Part shown: piece after piece, positions 36,980 through 46,064 of the stretch
Position numbering within the stretch: position 1 is the stretch's first letter
Layout of the letters: every line of letters begins with the position of its first letter
From: Niastella sp. OAS944
GTDB lineage: Bacteria; Bacteroidota; Bacteroidia; Chitinophagales; Chitinophagaceae
NCBI GenBank assembly: GCA_024809215.1
Contig: JANUBW010000012.1
Coordinates: 248,001-312,000 of the forward strand
Direction: 5' to 3'
DNA: 64,000 nt
The notes under the pieces: generated by a model
Seen by the model: only the letters and a program-made list of their open reading frames with translations
Databases searched by the model: none
Told to the model about the DNA's origin: nothing
Made by a program: the position numbers and the translations under genes

Positions 36980-37666
36980 ATGCTTAAGACCATTGCCCTC
37001 GATGATGAGCCCGTGGCTCTGCAGATCATACAACAACATTGCCGCACCATTCCATTTGTACAACTGGAAGCTGTTTTCACTAACCCCAACGAAGCAGTTT
37101 CCTGGTTACGGGAAGGCAATACCGACCTGCTTTTTCTTGACATACAAATGCCTGATATTTCAGGACTGGAATTGTTACAGGGTTTGCACCAACGGCCTTT
37201 GACCATCTTTACCACTGCTTATAGCGAGCATGCTGTGCAAGGTTTTGAATTGGATGCCATCGACTACCTGTTGAAGCCTTTTTCGGCCGAACGGTTTTTG
37301 AAAGCATGCCAAAAGGCCAAAGGATTATTTGATCTGCGAAATGCCGCCTCATCAGCTGAAAAATTCATTTTTATTAAAACAGGTCCCGAGCAGGTAAGGG
37401 TAGCCATGGAAGACATCCTTTTTGTACAGAGCGCGGGCAACTATGTTTCGTTTATGTTGAAAGATGGTAAACTGCTATCCAGGTTAACGATGGCCGAAAC
37501 AGAAGCATTGCTGCCTGCGCCAGATTTTATTCGTATTCACCGTTCTTATATTGTATCGCGACGGCATATTAACAGGTTTGAAAAAAGCAAAGTGTATTGC
37601 AATGAGATCACCCTGCCTGTAGCGTCGGCCTATGCGCCCCTGCTCGACAGCCTTACACAGCGCTGA
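36980..37666 (+). CDS. LytTR-family response regulator (228 aa)
   Basis: The receiver domain has acidic residues in LDDEPVALQ, phospho-acceptor Asp54 in LLFLDIQMPDISGLE, and Lys99 in DYLLKPF. The C-terminal LytTR DNA-binding domain (about 126-225) includes FVQSAGNYVSFMLKDGK and FIRIHRSYIVSRRHI. This is the partner of the LytS-type kinase upstream. LytTR proteins bind short direct repeats; the target here may be the divergent permease genes. Confidence 0.94.
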   Translation: MLKTIALDDEPVALQIIQQHCRTIPFVQLEAVFTNPNEAVSWLREGNTDLLFLDIQMPDISGLELLQGLHQRPLTIFTTAYSEHAVQGFELDAIDYLLKPFSAERFLKACQKAKGLFDLRNAASSAEKFIFIKTGPEQVRVAMEDILFVQSAGNYVSFMLKDGKLLSRLTMAETEALLPAPDFIRIHRSYIVSRRHINRFEKSKVYCNEITLPVASAYAPLLDSLTQR

Positions 37667-37761
37667 GCTCCTCATTTTGGCTACAACTATCCTGAGTTTG
37701 ACTACAATAGCCTTTACGCAAGGGAAGACCTTTGAATTACCAAAATTTAAAACAAAAGAAT

Positions 37762-38613
37762 ATGGTACATCAAAAGGATACTTCAGTTACAAGAGTTCCC
37801 AAAACCTGGTTCATTACAGGTTCTTCGCGCGGATTTGGCCGGGTTTGGACAGAAGCCGCACTTAAACGTGGCGATAAAGTGGCGGCTACCGCCCGCAAGC
37901 TGGCAAGCATAGCCGATCTTAAAGAGCAATATGGCGAAAATGTGCTTACCCTCGAACTTGACGTAACAAAACCCCAACAGGTAAAGGCGGCCCTTGAGCA
38001 GGCGCATACTCATTTCGGAAAACTCGATATTATTCTAAACAATGCGGGTTATTCACTTGTTGGCACAATTGAGGAAGCCAATGCCGATGAGGTACGGGCC
38101 CTTTATGAAACAAATATTTTTGGTCCCATTGCGGTAATACAGGCGGCCCTGCCCCTGTTGCGCAAACAAGGTGGTGGTCATATTATAGGTGTTTCAAGCA
38201 ATCTTGGCCATGTAACCTACCCGGTGATAGGTTATTATTGCTCCTCAAAATGGGCATTTGAATCAATACACGAAAGCCTGGCTGCAGAAGTGAAAGCCAT
38301 GGGCATTAAAGTAACCATCATTGAACCAGGCGCTTATGCAACAGAGTTTGGCAGCCCTGAGTCATTGAAGTTTTCACAAGGTCTCGACATTTATACTGAT
38401 TTTAAAGCTCAGTTTGTAAGCGGTTTAAGAAACCTTGAAAGAGGTAACCCCAATGCAACCCCCGAGGCGCTTTTCAAAGTGGTTGACGCAGAACAACCGC
38501 CATTACGGTTCTTCCTTGGCAGCCATAACCTGCCCAGTGTTCGTGAAGCCTATAGAGAACGATTGGCAACCTGGGAGGCATGGAATGAGGTGTCTGTTGC
38601 TGCGCAAGGGTAA
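37762..38613 (+). CDS. Short-chain dehydrogenase/reductase (283 aa)
   Basis: I start at ATG 37762 (MVHQKDTSVTRVPKTWFITG) rather than the TTG at 37732. The NAD(P)-binding motif TGSSRGFG is followed by NNAGYS and the catalytic Ser...Tyr-x3-Lys arrangement in GVSSNLGHVTYPVIGYYCSS, then K (YCSSK). This is a classical SDR of the 'SDR family NAD(P)-dependent oxidoreductase' type common beside AraC regulators. The substrate is unknown. A nested inverted-repeat element follows, then an AraC gene. Confidence 0.9.
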   Translation: MVHQKDTSVTRVPKTWFITGSSRGFGRVWTEAALKRGDKVAATARKLASIADLKEQYGENVLTLELDVTKPQQVKAALEQAHTHFGKLDIILNNAGYSLVGTIEEANADEVRALYETNIFGPIAVIQAALPLLRKQGGGHIIGVSSNLGHVTYPVIGYYCSSKWAFESIHESLAAEVKAMGIKVTIIEPGAYATEFGSPESLKFSQGLDIYTDFKAQFVSGLRNLERGNPNATPEALFKVVDAEQPPLRFFLGSHNLPSVREAYRERLATWEAWNEVSVAAQG

Positions 38614-38625
38614 TTGAATGGGTAA

Positions 38626-38765
38626 GACCTGTAAGGTTCGCCATCGGGTGTTGCACAGGCAGTTGGCAGATGCGATCCTGACAGGTCTTTTCGGTTAAAG
38701 CGCGACCTGTCAGGTCCAACTAAACTTAATAAATACGCAAGCTCATATGATGGACCTTACAGGTC
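38626..38765. repeat. Nested inverted-repeat intergenic element (~140 bp)
   Basis: GACCTGTAAGGT (38626-38637) is the exact inverse of ACCTTACAGGTC (38754-38765). Inside, CCTGACAGGTC (38677-38687) is the exact inverse of GACCTGTCAGG (38704-38714). All four arms share the GACCTGT core. The element fills the SDR-AraC gap and could be a small non-autonomous mobile repeat or an RNA hairpin. Confidence 0.65.
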
Positions 38766-38783
38766 ATCCTACAAATTTTCATT

Positions 38784-39716
38784 ATGAAAAAAGAAGAGAT
38801 CACTCATTATAAATTCGACTCTATATCAGACGCACACAGGTTCTTTAGCTTACCCAAGCCACAGCACCCGTTAATAAGCATTATAAACCATGTAAACAAC
38901 CCGGTGGTTGCACATCAGGCGCCGCCCTACTCCCATGTGCTGGGCTTTTACAAAATGTCGTATAAAGCAAAATCCAGCAGCAAATTAAGGTATGGTCAAA
39001 GTTATTATGATTTCGACGAAGGCGGTTTGCTATTCGCTTCGCCCAACCAGGTAATTGGTAACAACGACGATGCCGGTAACAGCGCAGTCCAATGTTCCCG
39101 TTACACTCTGCTGATGCATCCTGATTTTTTGTGGAACCACCCGTTGGCGAAAAAGATAAAACAGTATGGCTTTTTCTCCTATACAGCTAATGAAACACTG
39201 TATCTTTCTGAAGAAGAAGAAGCTACCATCATTTCTATTTTTCAAATGATAGAGCATGAACTAAGCAGCCGGATAGATGATTTTAGCCAGGATATAGTTA
39301 TTGCGCAAATTGAGCTGCTGTTAAACTTCGCCAATCGTTTTTACAAACGCCAGTTCATTACCCGCAAAGCGGTGAACAGCGATATACTACAACAACTGGA
39401 TGATCTGTTAAACAATTATTTTAACAGTGATACTTCCTTACAACAGGGACTGCCCACCGTACAATTTCTTGCAGAGCATGTAAACCTTTCACCAAGTTAT
39501 TTAAGCGATATGCTACGATCGCAAACGGGGCAAAATGCACAACAGTATATACATATAAAACTTATTGAAAAAGCGAAAGAAATATTGTCAACCACCAATT
39601 TATCGGTAAGCGAAGTGGCTTACACCCTGGGCTTCGAACATCCGCAATCGTTCAGCAAACTATTCAAATCAAAAACAAATCTTTCGCCCCTGGAATTCAG
39701 AAGATCATTTAATTAA
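38784..39716 (+). CDS. AraC-family transcriptional regulator (310 aa)
   Basis: The N-terminal half is an AraC-type ligand-binding region without a recognised ligand site (PPYSHVLGFYKMSYKAKSSS, GGLLFASPNQVIG). The C-terminal half shows both helix-turn-helix motifs (AEHVNLSPSYLSDMLRSQTG, VSEVAYTLGFEHPQSFSKLF). It starts 19 bp after the inverted-repeat element and is followed ten bases later by an alpha/beta hydrolase gene, so the two are probably co-transcribed. It may control the neighbouring SDR and hydrolase genes. Confidence 0.91.
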   Translation: MKKEEITHYKFDSISDAHRFFSLPKPQHPLISIINHVNNPVVAHQAPPYSHVLGFYKMSYKAKSSSKLRYGQSYYDFDEGGLLFASPNQVIGNNDDAGNSAVQCSRYTLLMHPDFLWNHPLAKKIKQYGFFSYTANETLYLSEEEEATIISIFQMIEHELSSRIDDFSQDIVIAQIELLLNFANRFYKRQFITRKAVNSDILQQLDDLLNNYFNSDTSLQQGLPTVQFLAEHVNLSPSYLSDMLRSQTGQNAQQYIHIKLIEKAKEILSTTNLSVSEVAYTLGFEHPQSFSKLFKSKTNLSPLEFRRSFN

Positions 39717-39726
39717 ACAGCACCAT

Positions 39727-40584
39727 ATGAGCCGGCAAATTCTTAACAAAACGATCAATATTGACGGTATCGATATTTTTTATCGGGAAGCAGGAAAGAG
39801 CAACAACCCTTCCATCCTGCTTTTGCACGGCTTCCCTACCTCATCGGTTATGTTCAGGAATTTGATGATTGCTTTATCGCACAAATTTCATTTGGTAGCT
39901 CCCGACTATCCCGGCTTTGGCTTCAGTGCTTTTCCCAACAAAGAAAACTTTGAATATACCTTCGGCAATATCTCAACTTACATAAACAAGTTTACAGACG
40001 CCATTAACCTGCGATCATTCACCATTTATCTTCACGATTACGGCGCACCTATTGGTCTGCAGCTTTGTGTAAAACACCCTGAGAAAATAGCAGGAATAAT
40101 TGTACAAAATGGCAATGCCTATGATGAAGGCATTGGCCCGCAATGGGATGAAATAAAAGATTACTGGCAAAACCCTACCCCCGAAAAGAAGGCAAAAGTA
40201 TATGCATTCTTAAGTGAAGAAGGAACAAAGAGTCAATATTATGCCGGCGTGCCCGAAAAATTATTATCTACAGTAAGTCCGGAAACATGGATGCTCGACT
40301 GGGCCCTTATGAAACGACCTGGTAATCTCGACATGCAGTATGAACTGAATTGCGATTTTACCAACCACTTTACTATGTTCCCGGCTTATCAGGCGTATTT
40401 CCGTACGCACCAGCCTCCCGCCCTTATCATTTGGGGCAAATACGATCCGTATTTCAGTGTAGCTGAAGCTCATTGTTACAAAAGAGACCTGCCCAATGCC
40501 CGGGTGTATATTCTGGAGGGCAGTCATATGCTGCTGGAAACCAACTTCGATGAAGTAATAGAGCTAATTAGTACATTTAATTGA
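39727..40584 (+). CDS. Alpha/beta hydrolase, haloalkane dehalogenase/epoxide hydrolase-like (285 aa)
   Basis: The oxyanion motif LLLHGFPTSS and the nucleophile elbow HDYGAPIG (Asp104) show the Asp-nucleophile type, shared by haloalkane dehalogenases and epoxide hydrolases. The acid is probably in WGKYDPYF, and the catalytic His is His267 in EGSHMLLE. A cap region lies between about residues 130 and 210. Which of the two reactions applies cannot be decided without the cap residues. It is co-oriented with the AraC gene before it, with a ten-base gap. Confidence 0.88.
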   Translation: MSRQILNKTINIDGIDIFYREAGKSNNPSILLLHGFPTSSVMFRNLMIALSHKFHLVAPDYPGFGFSAFPNKENFEYTFGNISTYINKFTDAINLRSFTIYLHDYGAPIGLQLCVKHPEKIAGIIVQNGNAYDEGIGPQWDEIKDYWQNPTPEKKAKVYAFLSEEGTKSQYYAGVPEKLLSTVSPETWMLDWALMKRPGNLDMQYELNCDFTNHFTMFPAYQAYFRTHQPPALIIWGKYDPYFSVAEAHCYKRDLPNARVYILEGSHMLLETNFDEVIELISTFN

Positions 40585-40630
40585 GCTAAAAAGAACAGAC
40601 CTTCAAAGGGCAATTTGTTACCTTAGTATC

Positions 40631-41497
40631 ATGAAATATTCCCGCGTTCCATCAGAACTGATAAATGCGCCCTGCTTCAACAGGTCGTTAACCATAAACG
40701 GTCTTTCAGTAGTAGAGTCATGCTCCATTCTTCATCAGTCGCAAGGCACCATGTTGCTTGAAGAGCATATGATCCTTTATGTAGTGGCGGGACAGAATAT
40801 TGTAACATATGGCAAACAGAGTTACACAATGAAAGAGAACTCGATGCTGTTGCTAAAGAAAAACACCCTGATACAATATAATAAGTCCGGCGCTTACGAA
40901 AGCATGATGTTCTTTTTGAAAGATGAATTCCTGCAGGATTTTATTCGCATTGCCAATATAAAAGATATTTCAGACACCGAAGCGGCGCCGCTGGCAGTAA
41001 AGCCGGTGAATGAACGCATGCAAAAATTCTTTGAATCTATTATTCCTTATTTCACCGAACCTGCCAATGTAGATGAAGGATTACTAAAGATAAAAATGCT
41101 GGAATTATTGTACGATGTAGCGGCTACCGATAAAGATCTTTTACAGCAGTTATTACAAATGAAGAAACCGGTGAAAGCAAACCTGGCCGAAATAGTTGAA
41201 GCCAATTTTGCCTCACCTATTACCATTGAACAACTTGCTTACCTTAGTGGCCGCAGCCTGGCAAGTTTTAAACGCGACTTTAACGACATCTTCAATATGC
41301 CACCATCGGAGTGGATCCGTTTAAAGCGATTGAACAAAGCCAGGGAGGCGCTGGCAAACACCGATCTTTCTGTGCTGGATGTATGCTATATGGTGGGCTT
41401 TGAAAACCCTTCGCATTTCTCCCGTATTTTTAAAGAACATTTCGGTTATACGCCCAGTGCTGTACGGCAATCGGTAAATGAGCCAAATAGTAACTAA
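40631..41497 (+). CDS. AraC-family transcriptional regulator, cupin-sensor type (288 aa)
   Basis: An N-terminal cupin-like sensor (EEHMILYVVAGQNIVTYGKQ, NSMLLLKKNTLIQYNKSGAY) precedes the AraC DNA-binding domain (IEQLAYLSGRSLASFKRDFN, VLDVCYMVGFENPSHFSRIF). It starts 46 bp after the hydrolase. A perfect 18-bp terminator-like hairpin separates it from the alcohol dehydrogenase, which it may regulate; that is inference from order. Confidence 0.91.
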   Translation: MKYSRVPSELINAPCFNRSLTINGLSVVESCSILHQSQGTMLLEEHMILYVVAGQNIVTYGKQSYTMKENSMLLLKKNTLIQYNKSGAYESMMFFLKDEFLQDFIRIANIKDISDTEAAPLAVKPVNERMQKFFESIIPYFTEPANVDEGLLKIKMLELLYDVAATDKDLLQQLLQMKKPVKANLAEIVEANFASPITIEQLAYLSGRSLASFKRDFNDIFNMPPSEWIRLKRLNKAREALANTDLSVLDVCYMVGFENPSHFSRIFKEHFGYTPSAVRQSVNEPNSN

Positions 41498-41521
41498 ATC
41501 TGAGCCAACAGGTAAAGTGTA

Positions 41522-41560
41522 ATAAAACAGACGGTACGACCTTCGTACCGTCTGTTTTAT
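41522..41560. terminator. Perfect 18-bp hairpin, bidirectional terminator
   Basis: Arms 41522-41539 and 41543-41560 are exact inverse repeats around a CCT loop (ATAAAACAGACGGTACGA on the left). The outer AAAA/TTTT gives a T tract on both strands. It ends the AraC gene and sits 25 bp before the alcohol dehydrogenase start. Confidence 0.75.
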
Positions 41561-41585
41561 TTAATTACAATTCAAACAAAAAGTA

Positions 41586-42611
41586 ATGGCATTGATAAAT
41601 GCATGGGCGGCACACACCGCCGGCGCAAAATTTGAACCGTTTAAATACGAGCCCACTCCATTGGGGCCCGAGGAAGTAGATATTCAGGTGGAACATTGTG
41701 GTATTTGTCACTCTGACCTTTCTATGTTAAACAATGAATGGGGTATTACCAGTTATCCTTTTGTGCCCGGTCACGAAGCCATTGGAAGAGTAGTTGCCAT
41801 GGGCGAGATAGCAAAAACCAAGGGACTGAAGATTGGTCAGCGTGTAGGTGTTGGCTGGTGCAACTCAGCCTGTTTACATTGCGATAATTGTTTACGCGGC
41901 GAGTACGCTATGTGCACCAACGCCGGAAAAGCTACCATCGTTGGCAATCATGGCGCCTTTGCACAACAGGTGCGCAGCCATTGGGTTTGGGCCGTACCTA
42001 TTCCCGAAGGCCTTGATGCAGCAGCTGCCGGCCCCTTATTGTGTGGAGGCATTACCGTATTTGCACCACTGCTCGATGGTAATATATTACCCACGCATAA
42101 AGTAGGTGTGTTTGGTATTGGCGGCTTAGGTCATATGGCGCTAAAATTCTTAAAGGCATGGGGTTGTGAAGTAACCGCATTCACTTCAACCAGCGATAAG
42201 TTTGAAGAAGCCCGTTCATTTGGCGCTACCCATACCGCATTGAGCACCGACTCGGCTGAGTTGAAAAAACTGGCCGGAAGCCTTGATTTTATTGTAGTAA
42301 CGGCAAACGTTAAACTCGACTGGGATAGTATTATTTCTTTACTAAAACACGGTGGCAGGTTGCATGTTGTTGGCGCCGTACTGGAACCAATACCTGTACA
42401 TGCCATGGCGTTGATCATGGGTAAAAAATCAGTATCCGGTTCGCCCGCTGGCAACCGTACACAAACTGATCAAATGCTCCGCTTTGCAGCGCAACATAAA
42501 ATTGCCCCACAGGTTGAGTATTTCCCAATGAGTAAAGTGAACGAAGCTATGGAACATCTTAAATCCGGAAAAGCAAGATACCGCATTGTATTGAATGCTG
42601 ATTTTGCATAG
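41586..42611 (+). CDS. Zinc-dependent NAD(P) alcohol dehydrogenase, CAD/YahK-like (341 aa)
   Basis: Catalytic zinc ligands are in HCGICHSD (Cys41) and PGHE (His63, Glu64). Structural zinc cysteines are Cys96, Cys99, Cys102 and Cys110 in ACLHCDNCLRGEYAMC. The cofactor motif GIGGLGHMALKFLKAWG is present. This pattern fits the cinnamyl-alcohol-dehydrogenase-like aldehyde reductases (YahK/AdhC group), which mostly reduce aldehydes with NADPH. It may work with the nearby SDR and hydrolase in handling reactive small molecules. A hairpin follows it and overlaps the end of the convergent permease gene. Confidence 0.92.
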   Translation: MALINAWAAHTAGAKFEPFKYEPTPLGPEEVDIQVEHCGICHSDLSMLNNEWGITSYPFVPGHEAIGRVVAMGEIAKTKGLKIGQRVGVGWCNSACLHCDNCLRGEYAMCTNAGKATIVGNHGAFAQQVRSHWVWAVPIPEGLDAAAAGPLLCGGITVFAPLLDGNILPTHKVGVFGIGGLGHMALKFLKAWGCEVTAFTSTSDKFEEARSFGATHTALSTDSAELKKLAGSLDFIVVTANVKLDWDSIISLLKHGGRLHVVGAVLEPIPVHAMALIMGKKSVSGSPAGNRTQTDQMLRFAAQHKIAPQVEYFPMSKVNEAMEHLKSGKARYRIVLNADFA

Positions 42612-42617
42612 GAAGAC

Positions 42618-42650
42618 TAAAGGCTACCGGTTAACATCAGGTAGCCTTTA
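42618..42650 (+). terminator. Terminator of the alcohol dehydrogenase gene
   Basis: TAAAGGCTACC / GGTAGCCTTTA is a perfect 11-bp stem with an 11-base loop, seven bases after the stop. The right arm lies within the last codons of the convergent permease gene, so the two 3' ends share it. Confidence 0.6.
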
Positions 42651-45018
42651 ATGTTTTAACCGGATTCACCCCCGATGCTTTGGCTGTTTGTATCCCTATC
42701 GTTAATGCAGCTATGAAAAAAGTAACACCTGCGGCTGCAATAAAATATAGCGGTGTTAATTGTATTCTATAAACAAATCCATTCAGCCATTTACTGGCCA
42801 CAACATAACTTACAGGCAATCCAATAACAATTGATACGGCAACGATCCTGGTAAAATCAACGGACAATAAATAAACAATGGCCCGGCGACTGGCGCCTAA
42901 TGTTCGGCGAATACCAATTTCTTTCAACCGTTGCTCTGCAGCAAAAGCAGTTAAACCCAGCAGCCCCAAACAGGAAATAAGAATGGCCAGTGCGGCAAAG
43001 TAATTCGAGAGTGTGATAATTATTTCTTCCGATGCATATTGGGCCTGGTAATCATCATCGAGGAATTTGTGATCGAAATACATGCCCGGGTTGAACTCCT
43101 TATAAAATTGTTGTATTGCTTCAATAGTTTGCTTGCGATTGTGGCCGGCAATTCTTATCAAACACAACATCGTATATTTTGGATCTTCCAGTCTGAAAAT
43201 AAACGGACTGATAGCTTCATGTAAAGAATTAAAATGAAAATCTTTCGCTACGCCAACGATGGTCCTTTCTTTATCCCACACGGTGATCTTCCTGCCTACC
43301 GGGTTTTGCAAACCCATGGCCCGTACGGCAGATTCATTAATAACTATCGCATCATTATCGGCAAACTCTTTTGAGAAGTATCTGCCCGACGCCATTTTTA
43401 CGCCAAACGTTTGTAAAGCATCATAGTTTACGCCCAACTGATAGAACCGAACCTTATCATCTGTATTCTTTCCATCCCAATAAACGCCGGGGCGCGGGGT
43501 AAAAGTTGGTAAAATGATAGTACCATCGCTGCTCGATGCCTGTATAACGCCGGGTACTTTTTTCACTTCAGTTAAAAAAGTGTTCAGGTCCTTCGCCACA
43601 TTGCCCTGCATTTCAAAATAAATCACATTATCCTTATCATACCCCGGGTTAACGGTTTGAACATATTTTATTTGATTGAAAACGATCATAACCACGGCAA
43701 TAAACAGTACCGATAAACTGAATTGAAAGATCACGAGCCCTTTCCTGATATATGCACTTCGTGAAGATGCCACCCATTTTCCTTTTAATACGGCTACCGG
43801 GTTAAACTTCGATAAATAAAATGCAGGATAACTTCCCGCGATAATACCAGTTAACAACGTAATAATGACGACCGATATTATCAGTTTGGGATCGAACCAT
43901 AGTACAAATTGCTTTCCTGTTAATGCTTTAAATTGGGGGAACAGCAAAACGACAATTGCGATGGCAATCACCAACGACATAAATGCCAACAAAACACTCT
44001 CACCCAAAAACTGAAACGTAAGCGCATGCCGTTCGGCGCCGAGCGTCTTTTTTATACCCACCTCTTTCATTCTTTCCGACGCTTTTGCCGTGGCCAGGTT
44101 CATAAAATTAATACAGGCAATGGCCATAATACAAATGGCGATAATGGAGAAGAGTTTTACATATTCAATTCTACCGCCTTTCAATACACCGTTTTCATAA
44201 ACGCCATGCAAATAGGTGTCGGCATATTTATCAATAAATAAAGTAGCGGTAGCCTGGGGAATATGCTGTTTTAAAAAACCGGCTATTTTCTTATTGAGGT
44301 CGCCGGCCTTCGCAGTTTTATTCAACACCACAAATGTACTAAAGGGACCGCCGTTCAGCGTTGGTTCGCCTGTAGCATTTATAAGATCGCCCCAATTGGC
44401 AACAGGCACCAGGAAATCGAATTGCATAGTGGAATTGGCTGGAAAATCTTCATATACACCGGCAACAACATGTTCTTTGGTAAACGAAAGCCATTTCCAT
44501 TTTATAGTTTTGCCCACAACCCCATCGGTTGTGCTAAACAGCTTTTTGGCCAATGTTGCCGAAATCACAATGGAATTCTTGTCGGCCAGGGCAGTATTTT
44601 CATCACCCTGTAAAAATGTTCGCGGAAATACTTTGAAGAAATCCTTACCGGCAAAATTGCCTTCGCCCTTTACTGCATCATTATTACCATTGGAAATACT
44701 AAACCCTTTGAACCAACCTGCCGGTGTAGTGGCTACTTCATATTCAATCTCCGGAAATTCATTCTTTAGCGACTTTCCTAATATAATACTTCCGCTATTG
44801 TCGGTAACAATGCGGTCGGGTTGCTTATCGTTCGTCATTACCCGGTAGATGCGGTCGCTGTTATTATAAAACTTATCTATATGCAGCTCGTCATAGACCC
44901 ATAAATAAATGAACAGGAAACAAACCAGTCCGGCAGAGAGGCCCACCAGATTGATGAGGTAGGTAGCTTTGGAGCGTTTAAACTTTTTGAAGAAGAACAG
45001 CAGGTTTTGTGTTAGCAT
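42637..45018 (-). CDS. FtsX/MacB-like ABC transporter permease (793 aa)
   Basis: ATG 45018 gives the family-like start MLTQNLLFFFKKFKRSKATY; a start at 45072 would add 18 polar residues. The helix VGLSAGLVCFLFIYLWVYDE, two periplasmic domains, an inner FtsX block (ERMKEVGIKKTLGAERHALT) and a C-terminal block (EQRLKEIGIRRTLGASRRAI) match the two permeases at 30-35 kb, but the sequence is clearly diverged and the gene stands alone. No ATPase or two-component genes flank it. The role is unknown. Confidence 0.91.
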   Translation of the reverse strand: MLTQNLLFFFKKFKRSKATYLINLVGLSAGLVCFLFIYLWVYDELHIDKFYNNSDRIYRVMTNDKQPDRIVTDNSGSIILGKSLKNEFPEIEYEVATTPAGWFKGFSISNGNNDAVKGEGNFAGKDFFKVFPRTFLQGDENTALADKNSIVISATLAKKLFSTTDGVVGKTIKWKWLSFTKEHVVAGVYEDFPANSTMQFDFLVPVANWGDLINATGEPTLNGGPFSTFVVLNKTAKAGDLNKKIAGFLKQHIPQATATLFIDKYADTYLHGVYENGVLKGGRIEYVKLFSIIAICIMAIACINFMNLATAKASERMKEVGIKKTLGAERHALTFQFLGESVLLAFMSLVIAIAIVVLLFPQFKALTGKQFVLWFDPKLIISVVIITLLTGIIAGSYPAFYLSKFNPVAVLKGKWVASSRSAYIRKGLVIFQFSLSVLFIAVVMIVFNQIKYVQTVNPGYDKDNVIYFEMQGNVAKDLNTFLTEVKKVPGVIQASSSDGTIILPTFTPRPGVYWDGKNTDDKVRFYQLGVNYDALQTFGVKMASGRYFSKEFADNDAIVINESAVRAMGLQNPVGRKITVWDKERTIVGVAKDFHFNSLHEAISPFIFRLEDPKYTMLCLIRIAGHNRKQTIEAIQQFYKEFNPGMYFDHKFLDDDYQAQYASEEIIITLSNYFAALAILISCLGLLGLTAFAAEQRLKEIGIRRTLGASRRAIVYLLSVDFTRIVAVSIVIGLPVSYVVASKWLNGFVYRIQLTPLYFIAAAGVTFFIAALTIGIQTAKASGVNPVKTLKAT

Positions 45019-45159
45019 ATGGCAAGGTTGGCTTCTAAGATGCAATTGCCGTGGATTTCCATAATTATACAAAATGCTTTAAAAGAGATGCTTATGACGC
45101 CGTTTACTCAAACAGCAAACTACTGATTATCAAAGTTTTTAAATTTTACCTACATATTT

Positions 45160-45188
45160 TGTCACAAAACAATCATTAGTCTGTCTTA
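45160..45188 (+). promoter_or_regulatory. ECF41-type promoter of the sigma gene
   Basis: TGTCACA (45160-45166), a 16-bp spacer and GTCTTA (45183-45188) lie just before the ATG at 45195. TGTCACA with a GTC-containing -10 is the motif known for ECF41 sigma factors. The same pair recurs before the DoxX gene, implying autoregulation. Confidence 0.7.
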
Positions 45189-45194
45189 CAGTGT

Positions 45195-46064
45195 ATGGAA
45201 TACAACAATCAGGACATAAATGCCTTCAGGCCAATGCTGTTCTCCATTGCCTACAATATGCTTGGCACCACCACCGATGCCGAAGATATGGTGCAGGAAA
45301 CTTATATCAATTGGCTAAACACCAATAAATCGCATGTAGAGAATATCAAGTTCTATCTCATTAGAACGGTTAGCAATAAATGTATTAACCATTTAAAAAA
45401 GCTTAAAAAAGAAAGGGAAACATACAAAGGCACCTGGCTGCCGGAACCATTGCTTTCAACCCCGGTAATTGAAAATATTGACCTAAAAGACAACCTGTCT
45501 ATCGGGTTTATGTACCTGCTTGAAAAGCTCACGCCTGTCGAAAGAGGCGTTATGATCTTAAAAGAAGCATTTGATATCGATTACCTGGAGATTGCAACCA
45601 TCTTTGATATCTCTTATGAAAATTGCCGCCAACATTTTAGCCGGGCAAAAAAGAAGTTAATGCTTGAGAAAACCAAATTCCAGGTTGATAATAATGTGCA
45701 TGAAAAAATACTGCGTGAATTTTTATCGGCCTGTATAAGCAATGATCTGAATGCACTCATAGAACTCTTACGGGAAGACGTTGTTGTTTATGCCGATGGC
45801 GGCGGCAATGGCAATGCTATCTTACATCCGCTATTTGGAAGAGAAACAATCATGCCCCTTCTTATAAGTGGTATGAATAAATGGACACCGGTTGCAAAAA
45901 TTGAGATCCTATCGATAAACGGCTTAAGCGGTGCGGCATTTTTTCCGGTATCCGATAAAAGCATGCCTACCTTTTTAATAGCTATTGATACCGATGATGA
46001 TAGTAAAATACGCAACATCTATTTTATGTCGAACCCGCAAAAACTAAGGTTGTCACAAAAGTAA
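45195..46064 (+). CDS. ECF41-type (SigJ-like) sigma factor with SnoaL-like C-terminal domain (289 aa)
   Basis: Sigma region 2 (FRPMLFSIAYNMLGTTTDAE, DMVQETYINWL) and region 4 (LEIATIFDISYENCRQHFSR) are joined by the WLPEP linker (81-85) typical of ECF41. The C-terminal extension (about 165-289) is SnoaL/NTF2-like and carries the ECF41 signature DVVVYADGGGN (Asp201-Gly204). In this family the extension tunes sigma activity in place of a separate anti-sigma, and none is seen here. Targets are usually neighbouring single oxidoreductase or DoxX-type genes, which fits the DoxX gene directly downstream. The ATG lies seven bases after the -10 element, so the message is nearly leaderless. Confidence 0.9.
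   Translation: MEYNNQDINAFRPMLFSIAYNMLGTTTDAEDMVQETYINWLNTNKSHVENIKFYLIRTVSNKCINHLKKLKKERETYKGTWLPEPLLSTPVIENIDLKDNLSIGFMYLLEKLTPVERGVMILKEAFDIDYLEIATIFDISYENCRQHFSRAKKKLMLEKTKFQVDNNVHEKILREFLSACISNDLNALIELLREDVVVYADGGGNGNAILHPLFGRETIMPLLISGMNKWTPVAKIEILSINGLSGAAFFPVSDKSMPTFLIAIDTDDDSKIRNIYFMSNPQKLRLSQK

Noticed and set aside
37632..37865. A 77-residue gene before the SDR gene
   Set aside because: It starts within the response regulator gene and ends inside the SDR gene in another frame. Only the short hydrophobic part is of interest, and it is listed as a possible remnant.
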